DNA of 64,000 nt, taken from positions 4,154,001-4,218,000 of the forward strand of contig NZ_CP089848.1 of the NCBI RefSeq assembly GCF_021266465.1, written 5' to 3'. Every line of letters begins with the position of its first letter. Positions within the stretch are counted from its first letter, which is position 1. The notes under the pieces are model-generated. The model was given only the letters and a program-made list of their open reading frames with translations. It was not told where the DNA came from and searched no databases. Made by a program: the position numbers and the translations under genes. Source of the DNA: Paralcaligenes sp. KSB-10. GTDB taxonomy: Bacteria; Pseudomonadota; Gammaproteobacteria; Burkholderiales; Burkholderiaceae_B. Shown one piece after another: positions 1-7,641 of the stretch.

Positions 1-473
1 AACGGCAGCCCAATGCCCCATTCCTTGATCGCAATGGTGAATAGGTGGCCAAGTAGGGCTAGTTCCAGGCGTACAGTGTTATTGCTACGCGGTACACGCT
101 TGCCAGTCTCGTCTTCATCACCAGCCAGGCGGGCATCACGGTACTGGGCAACAATATCAGCGCTCAAGCCAGCCAGGGAATATTTACCCAAATGCTTGAT
201 CAGCGCTAGGGCCTTTTTATGTTCGCCAATCTGGGTCGATGCGCGCTTAGTTGGGGTAACTTCTCGCAAATAACGCTTCAGCGCCGCCTCAAGAGTCATT
301 CGTTCAGCCGGCGCACGATGTATGTACATGCCGCGTACCATTTCATCTTCAGTACGGCGCGCCCAGTCTTCGGCGTCTCTTTTAGTGCGGAAAGTTTTGG
401 CGGTAGTAGGCCAGCCAGTTTTGCGGATTAATGCCTTCCAGGTACCGGAAGGAGTCTTGACGATAGTGGCCAT
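1..473 (-). CDS. Site-specific tyrosine integrase, N-terminal part (cut by window edge)
   Basis: The reverse strand reads from an ATG at 473 to the window edge without a stop, giving about 157 residues. The product starts MATIVKTPSGTWKALIRK, an arm-DNA-binding type beginning seen in phage and genomic-island integrases. It continues into a core-binding (SAM-like) domain (residues about 60-157: LEAALKRYLREVTPTK, then LELALLGHLFTIAIKEWG). The catalytic R/H/R/Y domain would lie outside the window, so the family call rests on the N-terminal half only. It lies 136 bp beyond the 3' end of a tRNA-Leu gene on the same strand, the classical position for an integrase of an element inserted at a tRNA 3' end. 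The element would extend to the left of the window. Whether the enzyme is intact cannot be told. Confidence 0.8.
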   Translation of the reverse strand, partial: MATIVKTPSGTWKALIRKTGWPTTAKTFRTKRDAEDWARRTEDEMVRGMYIHRAPAERMTLEAALKRYLREVTPTKRASTQIGEHKKALALIKHLGKYSLAGLSADIVAQYRDARLAGDEDETGKRVPRSNNTVRLELALLGHLFTIAIKEWGIGLP

Positions 474-504
474 ACAGGCTCCGAATGATGCTCAACGCTG
501 CACC

Positions 505-523
505 ACTGTACCGAAACTGTACC
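505..523. repeat. Two 8-bp direct repeats upstream of the integrase
   Basis: ACTGTACC occurs at 505-512 and again at 516-523, 11 bp apart start to start, about one helical turn. It lies between the tRNA-Leu 3' end and the integrase start. This could be an integrase arm-type site or an operator of the element; the sequence does not decide. Confidence 0.5.
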
Positions 524-609
524 TGACTCGCAATCTTGGAAAATCCCCCAGTCTTGGGGTAGAAGCTATAAATCGCGCTAGAGCCTTATAAACACTAGAG
601 ATTTTAAGC

Positions 610-694
610 TGGTGCCCGGGGCCGGAATCGAACCGGCACGCCTTGCGGCGGGGGATTTTGAGTCCCCTGCGTCTACCAATTTCACCACCCGGGC
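610..694 (-). tRNA. tRNA-Leu(CAA)
   Basis: The reverse strand folds as an 85-nt class II tRNA with an encoded CCA end. The acceptor is GCCCGGG pairing with CCCGGGC. The anticodon stem GGGGA/TCCCC encloses the loop CTCAAAA, giving anticodon CAA. There is a long variable arm, and the T arm has GGTTCGATTCC. It is the likely attachment gene of the element whose integrase starts at 473, and its 3' part would form one attachment repeat. The other repeat lies outside the window. Confidence 0.95.
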
Positions 695-745
695 CAGGGA
701 GCAGAACGCATGACTGATGCCATGCGTTTGATAGGAAAGGACGTG

Positions 746-751
746 ATTATA
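746..751 (-). promoter_or_regulatory. Candidate -10 box of tRNA-Leu
   Basis: The reverse strand reads TATAAT here, 52 nt upstream of the tRNA 5' end. No good -35 hexamer is visible at the usual distance. The leader between box and tRNA contains a 7-bp inverted repeat ACGCATG/CATGCGT at 706-712 and 721-727. Confidence 0.45.
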
Positions 752-789
752 GCAGCTTTGCTGTTATTGGCAGCTCGCCGCCGCCCAGC

Positions 790-1821
790 CTATCGATAGT
801 TCTGTGGCGCCAGCGCTATAGCCTGTTTCAGTGCTTCCAGCAGGCTGCGTTCGTCGGCTATGCCTTTGCCGGCGATGTCGAAGGCGGTGCCGTGGTCGAC
901 CGATGTTCTGATGACGGGCAGGCCGATGGTAACGTTGACTCCTTCTTCCAGCCCCATGACTTTGACGGGGCCGTGGCCCTGGTCGTGGTACATGGCGACG
1001 ACTCCGTCAAAATCTCCGCGTGCCGCCCGAAAGAATAGGGTGTCCGCGGGTAGCGGGCCGGTGACGTCGATGCCGTCCTGGATGCATTTTTGAATGGCGG
1101 GAATGATTTTGCTTGCTTCTTCGCCTCTGCCGAAAAGCCCGTTTTCTCCTGCGTGGGGGTTGATGCCGCAAACACCGATGCGGGGTTTGGTTATGCCGGA
1201 TGCCTGAAGGGTGCTGTGTATGCGTGCGATGGTGCGGCCGACTAGCCCGGGTTCAATGCGTTCTATGGCGTCGAGCAGGCCGATATGCGTGGTGACATGA
1301 ATGACTTTGAGTTTGGCCGAGGAGAGCATCATTGAGACTTCCTTGGTTCCGGTCAGGTCGGCAAGCAGTTCTGTGTGGCCGGGGTAGCGGTGGCCTCCGG
1401 CATGCAGGGCTTCTTTGTTCAGTGGGGCGGTGCATATGGCGTCGACCTGGCGGGACATGCAAAGCTGTGCGGCGCGCTTGACGTACTGGTAGGCGGCGTC
1501 GCCGCAGATGGCCGAAAGTTGCCCGAAGGGTTGATCGGCGGGAATCAGCTCGAGGTCAATGCAATCGATGGTCCCAGATATGAACCGCGCCTGGGCGGGT
1601 TCGGAAACGCAATGAATGGACGGGTGTTTGCCTACGATTTCCGCTGCCTTGGCGAGTCTTTTGGCATCCCCGATGACGATGGGCCGGCATGCTTCATAGG
1701 TAGCGGGGTTTGATAGCGCGCGCACGATGATTTCGGGGCCGATCCCGGCTGCATCGCCCATGGTGATGGCGATGATGGGCCGCTTTTGCGCCTGTGCTGT
1801 TTCGTTGGTATGGGGTTCCAT
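790..1821 (-). CDS. PdxA2-like 4-phospho-D-threonate/erythronate 3-dehydrogenase
   Basis: PdxA-family NAD-dependent dehydrogenase of 343 aa, close to the family's usual 330 aa. The start TMGDAAGIGPEI is the PdxA N-terminal signature. YPGHTELLAD and AMYHDQGHGP carry the conserved metal-binding and phosphate-site histidines. The direct neighbour is a DUF1537-type four-carbon acid-sugar kinase, and such pairs catabolise D-threonate or D-erythronate: phosphorylation, then oxidative decarboxylation to dihydroxyacetone phosphate (known for DtnK/PdxA2). I therefore infer this role rather than pyridoxine synthesis. I chose the ATG at 1821 because AAGGA lies 7 nt before it and the family length fits. 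An in-frame ATG at 1878, overlapping the kinase stop as ATGA, would add 19 residues without a clear ribosome site. Confidence 0.85.
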   Translation of the reverse strand: MEPHTNETAQAQKRPIIAITMGDAAGIGPEIIVRALSNPATYEACRPIVIGDAKRLAKAAEIVGKHPSIHCVSEPAQARFISGTIDCIDLELIPADQPFGQLSAICGDAAYQYVKRAAQLCMSRQVDAICTAPLNKEALHAGGHRYPGHTELLADLTGTKEVSMMLSSAKLKVIHVTTHIGLLDAIERIEPGLVGRTIARIHSTLQASGITKPRIGVCGINPHAGENGLFGRGEEASKIIPAIQKCIQDGIDVTGPLPADTLFFRAARGDFDGVVAMYHDQGHGPVKVMGLEEGVNVTIGLPVIRTSVDHGTAFDIAGKGIADERSLLEALKQAIALAPQNYR

Positions 1822-1874
1822 GTCCGCGTCCTTTTCAATGACTGTCGGTGCGGGAGCAATACTCGCTGGTTCGA

Positions 1875-3218
1875 TCATGAGGGTTCCAAGTGTTGTCGCA
1901 GGCGCAGCAGGGTTTGTGCATCGCCGAAGGCGCCGGCTTTTATGAGAATGGGCAGTTGCGGCCAGTGTCTGGAATACACATGTGTCACGCCGGGCTCATG
2001 GGTATTATGCGCTTGCAGATGGGTGAGTTGCAGTTTATCGAACAAGGCCCGCGTGGTGTCTCCGCCGCAGCAAACCAGCGCCCCCAGTTGTCCGAGCCTT
2101 GGTGCGATCAGCGCCGCCATGCGGGCCGCGTACGCGGGCGATAGGTCGGGGCGTAGGCTCTGCTTGGGGTCTATGTATACCGCCATGTCCTGCTGGTTGG
2201 TGATTGCCTTGTCGATCAGGTGTTCGGCACTGTGTTCGGGGTGTCCGGCGACCTCGTCAATGGTGAGCGGCAGGAGCTGGACTTGTGTGGTTTTGCTTAA
2301 TTCCTGGATCTGTCGTCTGGCCGTCGCGGAAAAGCTGCCGACCAGGAACAGTGTGCTGCCTGGCGAGGTTTTCTTGCCTGGATAGGCCTGGATTTCAGCT
2401 AGGTCAGGGCCGGGCAGGAATTCGCTCAATACAGATGCGAGCCCGCCGCTGCCCACCCAGATGCAGCGGGTGCGGGCGGCCAATGCCGCCGCTACGATTC
2501 GCCGCATATCGTCTACGGTTCGGGCATCGCAAAGCAAGGCGGGTTTGGGGCCGGTAGCGGCGTGCTGGACAAGCTTGGCCGTTTCCTGGATGTCGGAGCC
2601 TTGGAGGTTTTCAATCGCAAGGCAAGTGCAGTCGAAGCCGAAGGATTCCAGTTGTGAGCGGATCGAGACGGCTTCATTGGATGGGGGGCTGTCGCGTCCT
2701 GGTCCGCCGGGTTCTGCCGATGCGTCCTTGAGTTCCAGTTTTCCATTGATGAAGGCTCGCCCCAGCAGGGGATGCGCGGGGGCGACGATAAACAGCGCGG
2801 GAGGCTGTTGGGGCGTCCGTTGCGGTGCGATGGCTTGTTGTAGAGCGTCGAGTTCGGCTCCGACATGGCCTCGCAAGGTGGAGTCGAGTTTCTTGAATAA
2901 AAGTGTGTCGCCTGCTTGCCTTGTTGCAAAAAAACTGGCGATGGTACGGGCCGCTTCGGTGGGCGGCATGCGGCGCGTGTCCAGATCCACGGCGGTAACC
3001 ACCCTGTCCGTGTTGTACGCGAGGGTGGGGTCCAGGAATATTTCCGCGGAGTATTTGGCGCCCGCCAGCGCGACGGCGGCGTCTGCGGCGCCGGTAAGAT
3101 CGTCGGCCACGACGAGAAACCGGCGAGATCCAAAGCCCGGTTCGTTCAGGGAGCCATGGCTTGGATAGGGTAGGCCTGGCGGCGACCCGATTCCGGTTTC
3201 CTGTTTGTCCACGAACAT
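1875..3218 (-). CDS. Four-carbon acid sugar kinase (DUF1537 family, DtnK/DenK-like)
   Basis: 447-aa ATP-dependent sugar-acid kinase of the DUF1537 family. The N-terminal domain carries FLVVADDLTGAADAAVALA (residues about 35-53), the hallmark acid-sugar binding motif, and later LFKKLDSTLRG. The C-terminal nucleotide-binding domain contains ALVCCGGDTTRAL. It would phosphorylate a four-carbon aldonate such as D-threonate or D-erythronate at O4, and the adjacent PdxA2-like gene supplies the next step. The exact substrate cannot be read from sequence. The N-terminus has about 30 residues before the conserved domain, so a later start is possible. A 210-bp divergent intergenic region separates it from the Bug receptor gene, so kinase, dehydrogenase and receptor may be co-regulated. 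Confidence 0.85.
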   Translation of the reverse strand: MFVDKQETGIGSPPGLPYPSHGSLNEPGFGSRRFLVVADDLTGAADAAVALAGAKYSAEIFLDPTLAYNTDRVVTAVDLDTRRMPPTEAARTIASFFATRQAGDTLLFKKLDSTLRGHVGAELDALQQAIAPQRTPQQPPALFIVAPAHPLLGRAFINGKLELKDASAEPGGPGRDSPPSNEAVSIRSQLESFGFDCTCLAIENLQGSDIQETAKLVQHAATGPKPALLCDARTVDDMRRIVAAALAARTRCIWVGSGGLASVLSEFLPGPDLAEIQAYPGKKTSPGSTLFLVGSFSATARRQIQELSKTTQVQLLPLTIDEVAGHPEHSAEHLIDKAITNQQDMAVYIDPKQSLRPDLSPAYAARMAALIAPRLGQLGALVCCGGDTTRALFDKLQLTHLQAHNTHEPGVTHVYSRHWPQLPILIKAGAFGDAQTLLRLRQHLEPS

Positions 3219-3428
3219 GTCTCCGCAGCAAGCCTGTGTATTAGGGGGACAGTTTTTCCTGGCCCGGCTCGAACTCCATCAAAAGTAGTCCAAGTATAGA
3301 GGGCCGGCATATATAGCGCAGAGATACTGCGGCAGTAACTTTAAGGTATTGGACCGCGGGATGAATGGTTCCTAGAATTTATCAAAATTCAAATAATGAT
3401 GCGGTATCGACTAAGGAGGCAATACATC

Positions 3429-4397
3429 ATGAAAATACTGCCCAGGCTACTCTGCGCATTTTCCCTGCTGGCCATGGCGGCGCCTGTGCCCGCTGCCGAT
3501 AGTTTCCCGGACCGGGCCGTGTACTGGCTGGTCCCCTGGGCGCCAGGAGGGGCCAGCGATACGGTGGGCCGGATCATCAGCGATAAACTGAGCAAGGCCC
3601 TGGCGCAGCCTGTGGTGGTCGAGAACCGTCCGGGGGCCGGTGGAAATATCGGTGCTGAAATGGCCGCCCGCGCCGCGCCGGATGGCTACACTCTCGTGCA
3701 ATTGACGGATGCCACCACCATCAGCCCAAGTTTATATCCTTCGTTGAAATATGATCCCGTCAAGGCTTTTGCACCGATTTCTCTAATCGCCACGGGGCCG
3801 CACGTATTGGTGGTGAGCTCGGCCTCGTCGATCCGGACGCTTGCCGATCTGATTTCCCAGGCGAAAGCCAAGCCCGGTGCTATCAATTATGCGACGGCGG
3901 GGGTAGGTTCGGCGCAGCATCTTGCCGTTGAAATGTTCAAGCGCGTTGCTCATGTGGAAATGGTCCATGTGCCTTACAAGGGTGGCGGCCCGGCCCTGGT
4001 CGATGTGCTGGGCGGACAGGTGCCTGTGGGCGTGTTCGGCCTTGCGCCGGTACTGCCGCAAATCAAGGCCGGCAAGCTGCGCGCCATAGCGGTCACCAGC
4101 ATTGAGCGCTCGCCCACTTTGCCTGATGTTCCCACAATTGCGGAGTCGGGGTTCCCGGGGTTCTCCTCCGTTCAATGGTTTGGCGTTGCCGCGCCGGCAG
4201 GCACGCCCGCGTCCGTTATCTCGAAGCTGAATCGTGAAGTGGTGGGTGTGTTGAAGAACTCGGAGGTCAAGCTCAGCCTTGAGAAACTGGGGGCAACGGT
4301 AGTGGCCGATACGCCGGAGCAATTCGCCCAATACATCCGGCAGGACGCCGATAGCTGGAGCAGCATAGTCAAAAATTCCGGCATAAAGCTGGAATGA
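3429..4397 (+). CDS. Bug-family (TTT) periplasmic solute-binding protein
   Basis: 322-aa tripartite-tricarboxylate-transporter-type receptor. A signal peptide (MKILPRLLCAFSLLAMAAP, cleavage near PAADSFP) is followed by the Bug signatures VPWAPGGASDTVGR, VVVENRPGAGGNIG and the later VPYKGGGPALVDVLGGQV. Bug proteins bind small carboxylates in the periplasm, and many are orphans without their own TctAB membrane partners; none is seen here. The start was chosen at the ATG preceded by TAAGGAGG with 10-nt spacing. An upstream in-frame ATG at 3396 would spoil the signal peptide. The sulfatase gene follows within 20 bp, so the two are probably co-transcribed. The ligand may be a sulfated or sugar-acid compound, but that is speculation. 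Confidence 0.9.
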   Translation: MKILPRLLCAFSLLAMAAPVPAADSFPDRAVYWLVPWAPGGASDTVGRIISDKLSKALAQPVVVENRPGAGGNIGAEMAARAAPDGYTLVQLTDATTISPSLYPSLKYDPVKAFAPISLIATGPHVLVVSSASSIRTLADLISQAKAKPGAINYATAGVGSAQHLAVEMFKRVAHVEMVHVPYKGGGPALVDVLGGQVPVGVFGLAPVLPQIKAGKLRAIAVTSIERSPTLPDVPTIAESGFPGFSSVQWFGVAAPAGTPASVISKLNREVVGVLKNSEVKLSLEKLGATVVADTPEQFAQYIRQDADSWSSIVKNSGIKLE

Positions 4398-4417
4398 TTT
4401 TACGTGGACTGGAAACC

Positions 4418-5944
4418 ATGCAACAGAAACTGAATATCCTTCTTATTACTTCGGACCAGCAGCGTGGCGACTGCTATGGCTTCGAGGGCCGCAAGGTCAA
4501 GACACCGCATCTGGACGATCTGGCGCGTGATGGCACGCGTTTTTCGGCGTGCATCACTCCGAATGTGGTGTGCCAGCCATCGCGGGCATCGATGTTGACC
4601 GGTTTGCTGCCGCTGACGCATGGTGTGGGTGACAACGGTATAGATCTGCCGCCCGAAACGGGCCGGGCCGGCTTCGCCGGTACTTTAGCCGCGCATGGCT
4701 ACAAAACGGGCTTGATAGGGAAGGCGCATTTTTCCACCTCCCACACGCTGGCGCCGACCGGCACGCCGGAGTGCCGGGCCAGCAGCGCCCATTTCGGCCC
4801 CGACTGGTACGGTCCTTATATGGGGTTCGAGCATGTGGAATTGATGCTCGAGGGCCACAATCAGTGGCCCCCCATGAAGCCGCCGGCGGGCCAGCATTAT
4901 GAGCATTGGTATCATGCCGATGGCCGTGGCGACGAGCGTACACGGCTGTACTCCACGCGGCTGCCGCCGCTGTCGAGCGCCGTGCAAACCTGGCATTCGG
5001 CACTGCCGGCCGCTTGGCATAATTCGACGTGGATCGGCAACCAAACCATAGAATATCTGCGCAACAATAAAGACCAGCCGTTTTGCCTGTGGGCATCGTT
5101 TCCCGATCCCCACCACCCCTTCGATGCGCCGGAACCCTGGAGCCGCCTGCATCATCCGGATGAGGTCGATCTCCCCCAGCATCGCAATCTGGATCTGGAC
5201 AAGCGCCCCTGGTGGCATCGTACAAGCCTGGAAGGAAAGCCGGTAACCATAGAAAAATTCCGCAAGGAACGTGAAGAGTTTTCCCGGATCCCCGTCCAGA
5301 GCGATGAACAACTGCGCCAGTTGATCGCCAATTATTATGGGATGATTTCCCTGATTGACCACAATGTCGGACGGATCATGATTGCCCTTCAGGAATTGGG
5401 CCTGGCGGAAAATACCCTGGTGATCTACACCACTGACCATGGCGATTGGCTGGGCGATCACGGCCTTTTGCTGAAGGGGCCGATGATGTACGAAGGCCTG
5501 CTAAGGGTGGGGATGATTATGAAAGGGCCTGGCATACCTGCCGGCCATGTGGTAAGCGACCCCGTTTCCACCCTGGACCTTATGGATACGATGTGCGATT
5601 ACACAGGGGCCAGCCCGCAAGGGCCTTTGCATAGCCGCAGCCTGCGTCCGCTGATCGAGGGCCGGGGCTCGCGCGATTTTGCCTACAACGAGTGGGATCT
5701 GCGCGCGTCCCGTTGCGGTGTGGATTTGCGCTTGCGCACCGTCCGCACCCGCGATTGCAAAATGACTGTCGAACTGAATTCTGAAGCGGGCGAGCTGTAC
5801 GACCTGAGCGACGATCCGGGGGAAATGGTCAACCGTTACGATGATCCCGCGTATGCGGCCGCCAGGCAAGAGATGCGCGATATGATTTCGTCTCGGCCGC
5901 AAGACTGCAGGCAGACGCCTTTGGAGCAGGTGGGCATGGCCTGA
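4418..5944 (+). CDS. Type I sulfatase / alkaline-phosphatase superfamily hydrolase
   Basis: 508-aa enzyme of the sulfatase family. It starts NILLITSDQQRGDC, where the Asp binds the metal. VVCQPSRASMLTG (Cys52) is the C-x-P-S-R motif whose cysteine becomes formylglycine. TTDHGDWLGDHGLLLKGP is the second metal-site region typical of choline-sulfatase and phosphonate monoester hydrolase relatives. No signal peptide is visible, so the enzyme should act in the cytoplasm, presumably after uptake of its substrate. Substrate is unknown; aryl or alkyl sulfate esters or phosphonate monoesters are possible. No maturase (FGE) gene lies in the window. An upstream ATG at 4394 overlaps the receptor stop and is an alternative start. 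Confidence 0.88.
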   Translation: MQQKLNILLITSDQQRGDCYGFEGRKVKTPHLDDLARDGTRFSACITPNVVCQPSRASMLTGLLPLTHGVGDNGIDLPPETGRAGFAGTLAAHGYKTGLIGKAHFSTSHTLAPTGTPECRASSAHFGPDWYGPYMGFEHVELMLEGHNQWPPMKPPAGQHYEHWYHADGRGDERTRLYSTRLPPLSSAVQTWHSALPAAWHNSTWIGNQTIEYLRNNKDQPFCLWASFPDPHHPFDAPEPWSRLHHPDEVDLPQHRNLDLDKRPWWHRTSLEGKPVTIEKFRKEREEFSRIPVQSDEQLRQLIANYYGMISLIDHNVGRIMIALQELGLAENTLVIYTTDHGDWLGDHGLLLKGPMMYEGLLRVGMIMKGPGIPAGHVVSDPVSTLDLMDTMCDYTGASPQGPLHSRSLRPLIEGRGSRDFAYNEWDLRASRCGVDLRLRTVRTRDCKMTVELNSEAGELYDLSDDPGEMVNRYDDPAYAAARQEMRDMISSRPQDCRQTPLEQVGMA

Positions 5945-5953
5945 AGGTTGCTG

Positions 5954-6001
5954 GTGTGCTGTTCGGCTGATTTGAATACACGAACTACGCAAACAGCACA
6001 C
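5954..6001. terminator. 10-bp inverted repeat between convergent genes
   Basis: GTGTGCTGTT at 5954-5963 is perfectly complementary to AACAGCACAC at 5992-6001, with a 28-nt loop. It fills the gap between the sulfatase and the LysR gene and touches the LysR stop codon. No T-run follows, so termination is a guess; the long loop is unusual. Confidence 0.4.
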
Positions 6002-6921
6002 TAGGGCTGGTTCCCGGCGCTGGTGGTGGATCGGGACCTGGCGACTTCCCGTGCCACGTCCGAGAATATCCGGATGGTATTGAAGGTGTCCTTCTTGTGC
6101 CAGGCCAGCGCAATGGCGGCCGTAGGCAGTTCTTCGAGCAGGGGCCTGTATACGACTTCCGGCATTTGTATCTTCTGAACGGACTCGGGCACTATTGAAA
6201 TCCCCAGGCCCGCACCCACCAGTCCGATGACATTCTGCATAGGGGCGGCTTCCTGGGCAATCCGTGGCAAAAACCCGAAACCCTGGCAGGCGTCCGTGAT
6301 CTGGATTCGAAAGCCCGATCCGCCTCGCTCGGGAAACATAATGAATTGTTCCTCGCTCAGGTCGTACATCGATACCAGGTCCTGGGTTGCAAGACGATGG
6401 CCGCTGGGCAGTGCCAATATGAACCGCTCCTGGAAAATGGTTTCGAAAGCGATGTCTTTATCGGTTACCGGCAGGCGCAAAAAACCGATATCGATGCGGC
6501 CGTCGCGCAGCGATATGGCCTGGGTGGGGCCGTCCATTTCGCGTAGGGTCAGCTCGACATCCGGATATTGTTGATGAAATGCCCGCAATACCCAGGGCAG
6601 GAAGGAATAACTGGCCGATCCCACGAAGCCTATGGAAAGCCGGCCGATTTCGCCGCTGTCTACCCGCCTGGCAAGATGCGAGGCCCGTTTTGTCTGCTCC
6701 AGGATCAGGATGGCTTGCTCCCGGAACGCTTCGCCCGCTCTGGTCAGTGCGACTTGGTGCTTGGAGCGGGTGAACAGCTGAGCGCCGATCAGTTCTTCGA
6801 GATTCCGTATCTGCTTGCTGAGGGCCGGTTGCGCAATATGCAGGCGTTCCGCCGCGCGACTGAAGTTCAGCGTTTCCGCCACACTGAGAAAATACCGCAA
6901 ATGACGTAGTTCCACAGCCAA
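6001..6921 (-). CDS. LysR-family transcriptional regulator
   Basis: 306-aa LysR-type regulator. An N-terminal winged helix (LRHLRYFLSVAETLNFSRAA, then AQPALSKQIRNLEELIG) is followed by a LysR substrate domain that binds a small co-inducer. The head resembles the CatR/BenM subgroup (LRYFLSVAE). It converges on the sulfatase gene and lies downstream of the XRE-cupin gene on the same strand (69-bp gap), so its target could be either neighbour. An inducer cannot be assigned. Start ATG with RBS-like AGGAGAT shortly upstream. Confidence 0.9.
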   Translation of the reverse strand: MAVELRHLRYFLSVAETLNFSRAAERLHIAQPALSKQIRNLEELIGAQLFTRSKHQVALTRAGEAFREQAILILEQTKRASHLARRVDSGEIGRLSIGFVGSASYSFLPWVLRAFHQQYPDVELTLREMDGPTQAISLRDGRIDIGFLRLPVTDKDIAFETIFQERFILALPSGHRLATQDLVSMYDLSEEQFIMFPERGGSGFRIQITDACQGFGFLPRIAQEAAPMQNVIGLVGAGLGISIVPESVQKIQMPEVVYRPLLEELPTAAIALAWHKKDTFNTIRIFSDVAREVARSRSTTSAGNQP

Positions 6922-6990
6922 TATCTCCTGAAATGAGGGGTGTTGCGGGTTGCTGGCGGAGCGCTTTCCAGCCCGAACAGCTCGTAGGGG

Positions 6991-7626
6991 CTATGGCGGC
7001 GGCACGGCCTTGGTGTTGTCGATATTGGTGCATATCGTCAATATATCGGCCGGCTCTTTGCTGATCGACAAATACTTGTGCCCCAGGGTGCTGTTGAAGT
7101 AGGCCGATTCGCTTTTCTTCAGGGTAATGATAGTGGCATTCTCGAAATGGATCTGCACGGCGCCGCTCAGCACCATGACGAATTCCTGCCCGGGGTGGCG
7201 AATATAGTCTTCGAAGTCTTCCAGCTTGCGCGAGAGGATTTTCGCCTGCATGGGGATCATGATGCGCTGGGCGGAGTCGCCGAACAGGAACTTGATTTCG
7301 TAGTTGTCGGTGGAGTAGGTCTTGGGAGTGGCGTCGGCAGAGGTCAGTATGCTGTCGTGCGCGTCGTCGTGGGGGCCTTTGGACTCGAACAGTTCCGACA
7401 TGTCCACGCCCAGGGCCCAGGAAATGGCCACGAATTTCTCGTAGCTTAGCGAGGTTTGCCCAAGCTCCGCCTTGGACAGGGTCGATAGCGCGACGCCGGA
7501 TTGCGCGGACAGGGCCTTCAGTGTGAAGCCCTTTTTCTTGCGGATGGCGCGCAGGCGCAGGCCCAGTGCTTCTTTGGAGACGATTTCGGAAAAGGGTTTG
7601 GCGGGGTGCGCGCTCATGGCATGCAT
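6991..7626 (-). CDS. XRE-family regulator with C-terminal cupin domain
   Basis: 211-aa one-component regulator. Helix-turn-helix at residues about 20-80 (LRAIRKKKGFTLKALSAQSG, then STLSKAELGQTSLS), followed by a cupin domain at about 115-200 (IRHPGQEFVMVLSGAVQIHF). This architecture is shared with PuuR-type and other regulators of amine, amino acid and peptide catabolism. It is the last gene of the eight-gene minus-strand cluster, 15 bp after the Dpp ATPase stop, so it probably regulates that cluster and its own synthesis. A second in-frame ATG at 7617 is an alternative start. A plausible operator is the tandem repeat at 15875-15901. Confidence 0.88.
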   Translation of the reverse strand: MHAMSAHPAKPFSEIVSKEALGLRLRAIRKKKGFTLKALSAQSGVALSTLSKAELGQTSLSYEKFVAISWALGVDMSELFESKGPHDDAHDSILTSADATPKTYSTDNYEIKFLFGDSAQRIMIPMQAKILSRKLEDFEDYIRHPGQEFVMVLSGAVQIHFENATIITLKKSESAYFNSTLGHKYLSISKEPADILTICTNIDNTKAVPPP

Positions 7627-7641
7627 TGTATAGGTTGGGCT

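Noticed and set aside
13-591. Three short plus-strand frames at the left edge
   Set aside because: The first two lie antisense to the integrase, and the third covers its start and the spacer; none has a motif or ribosome site.
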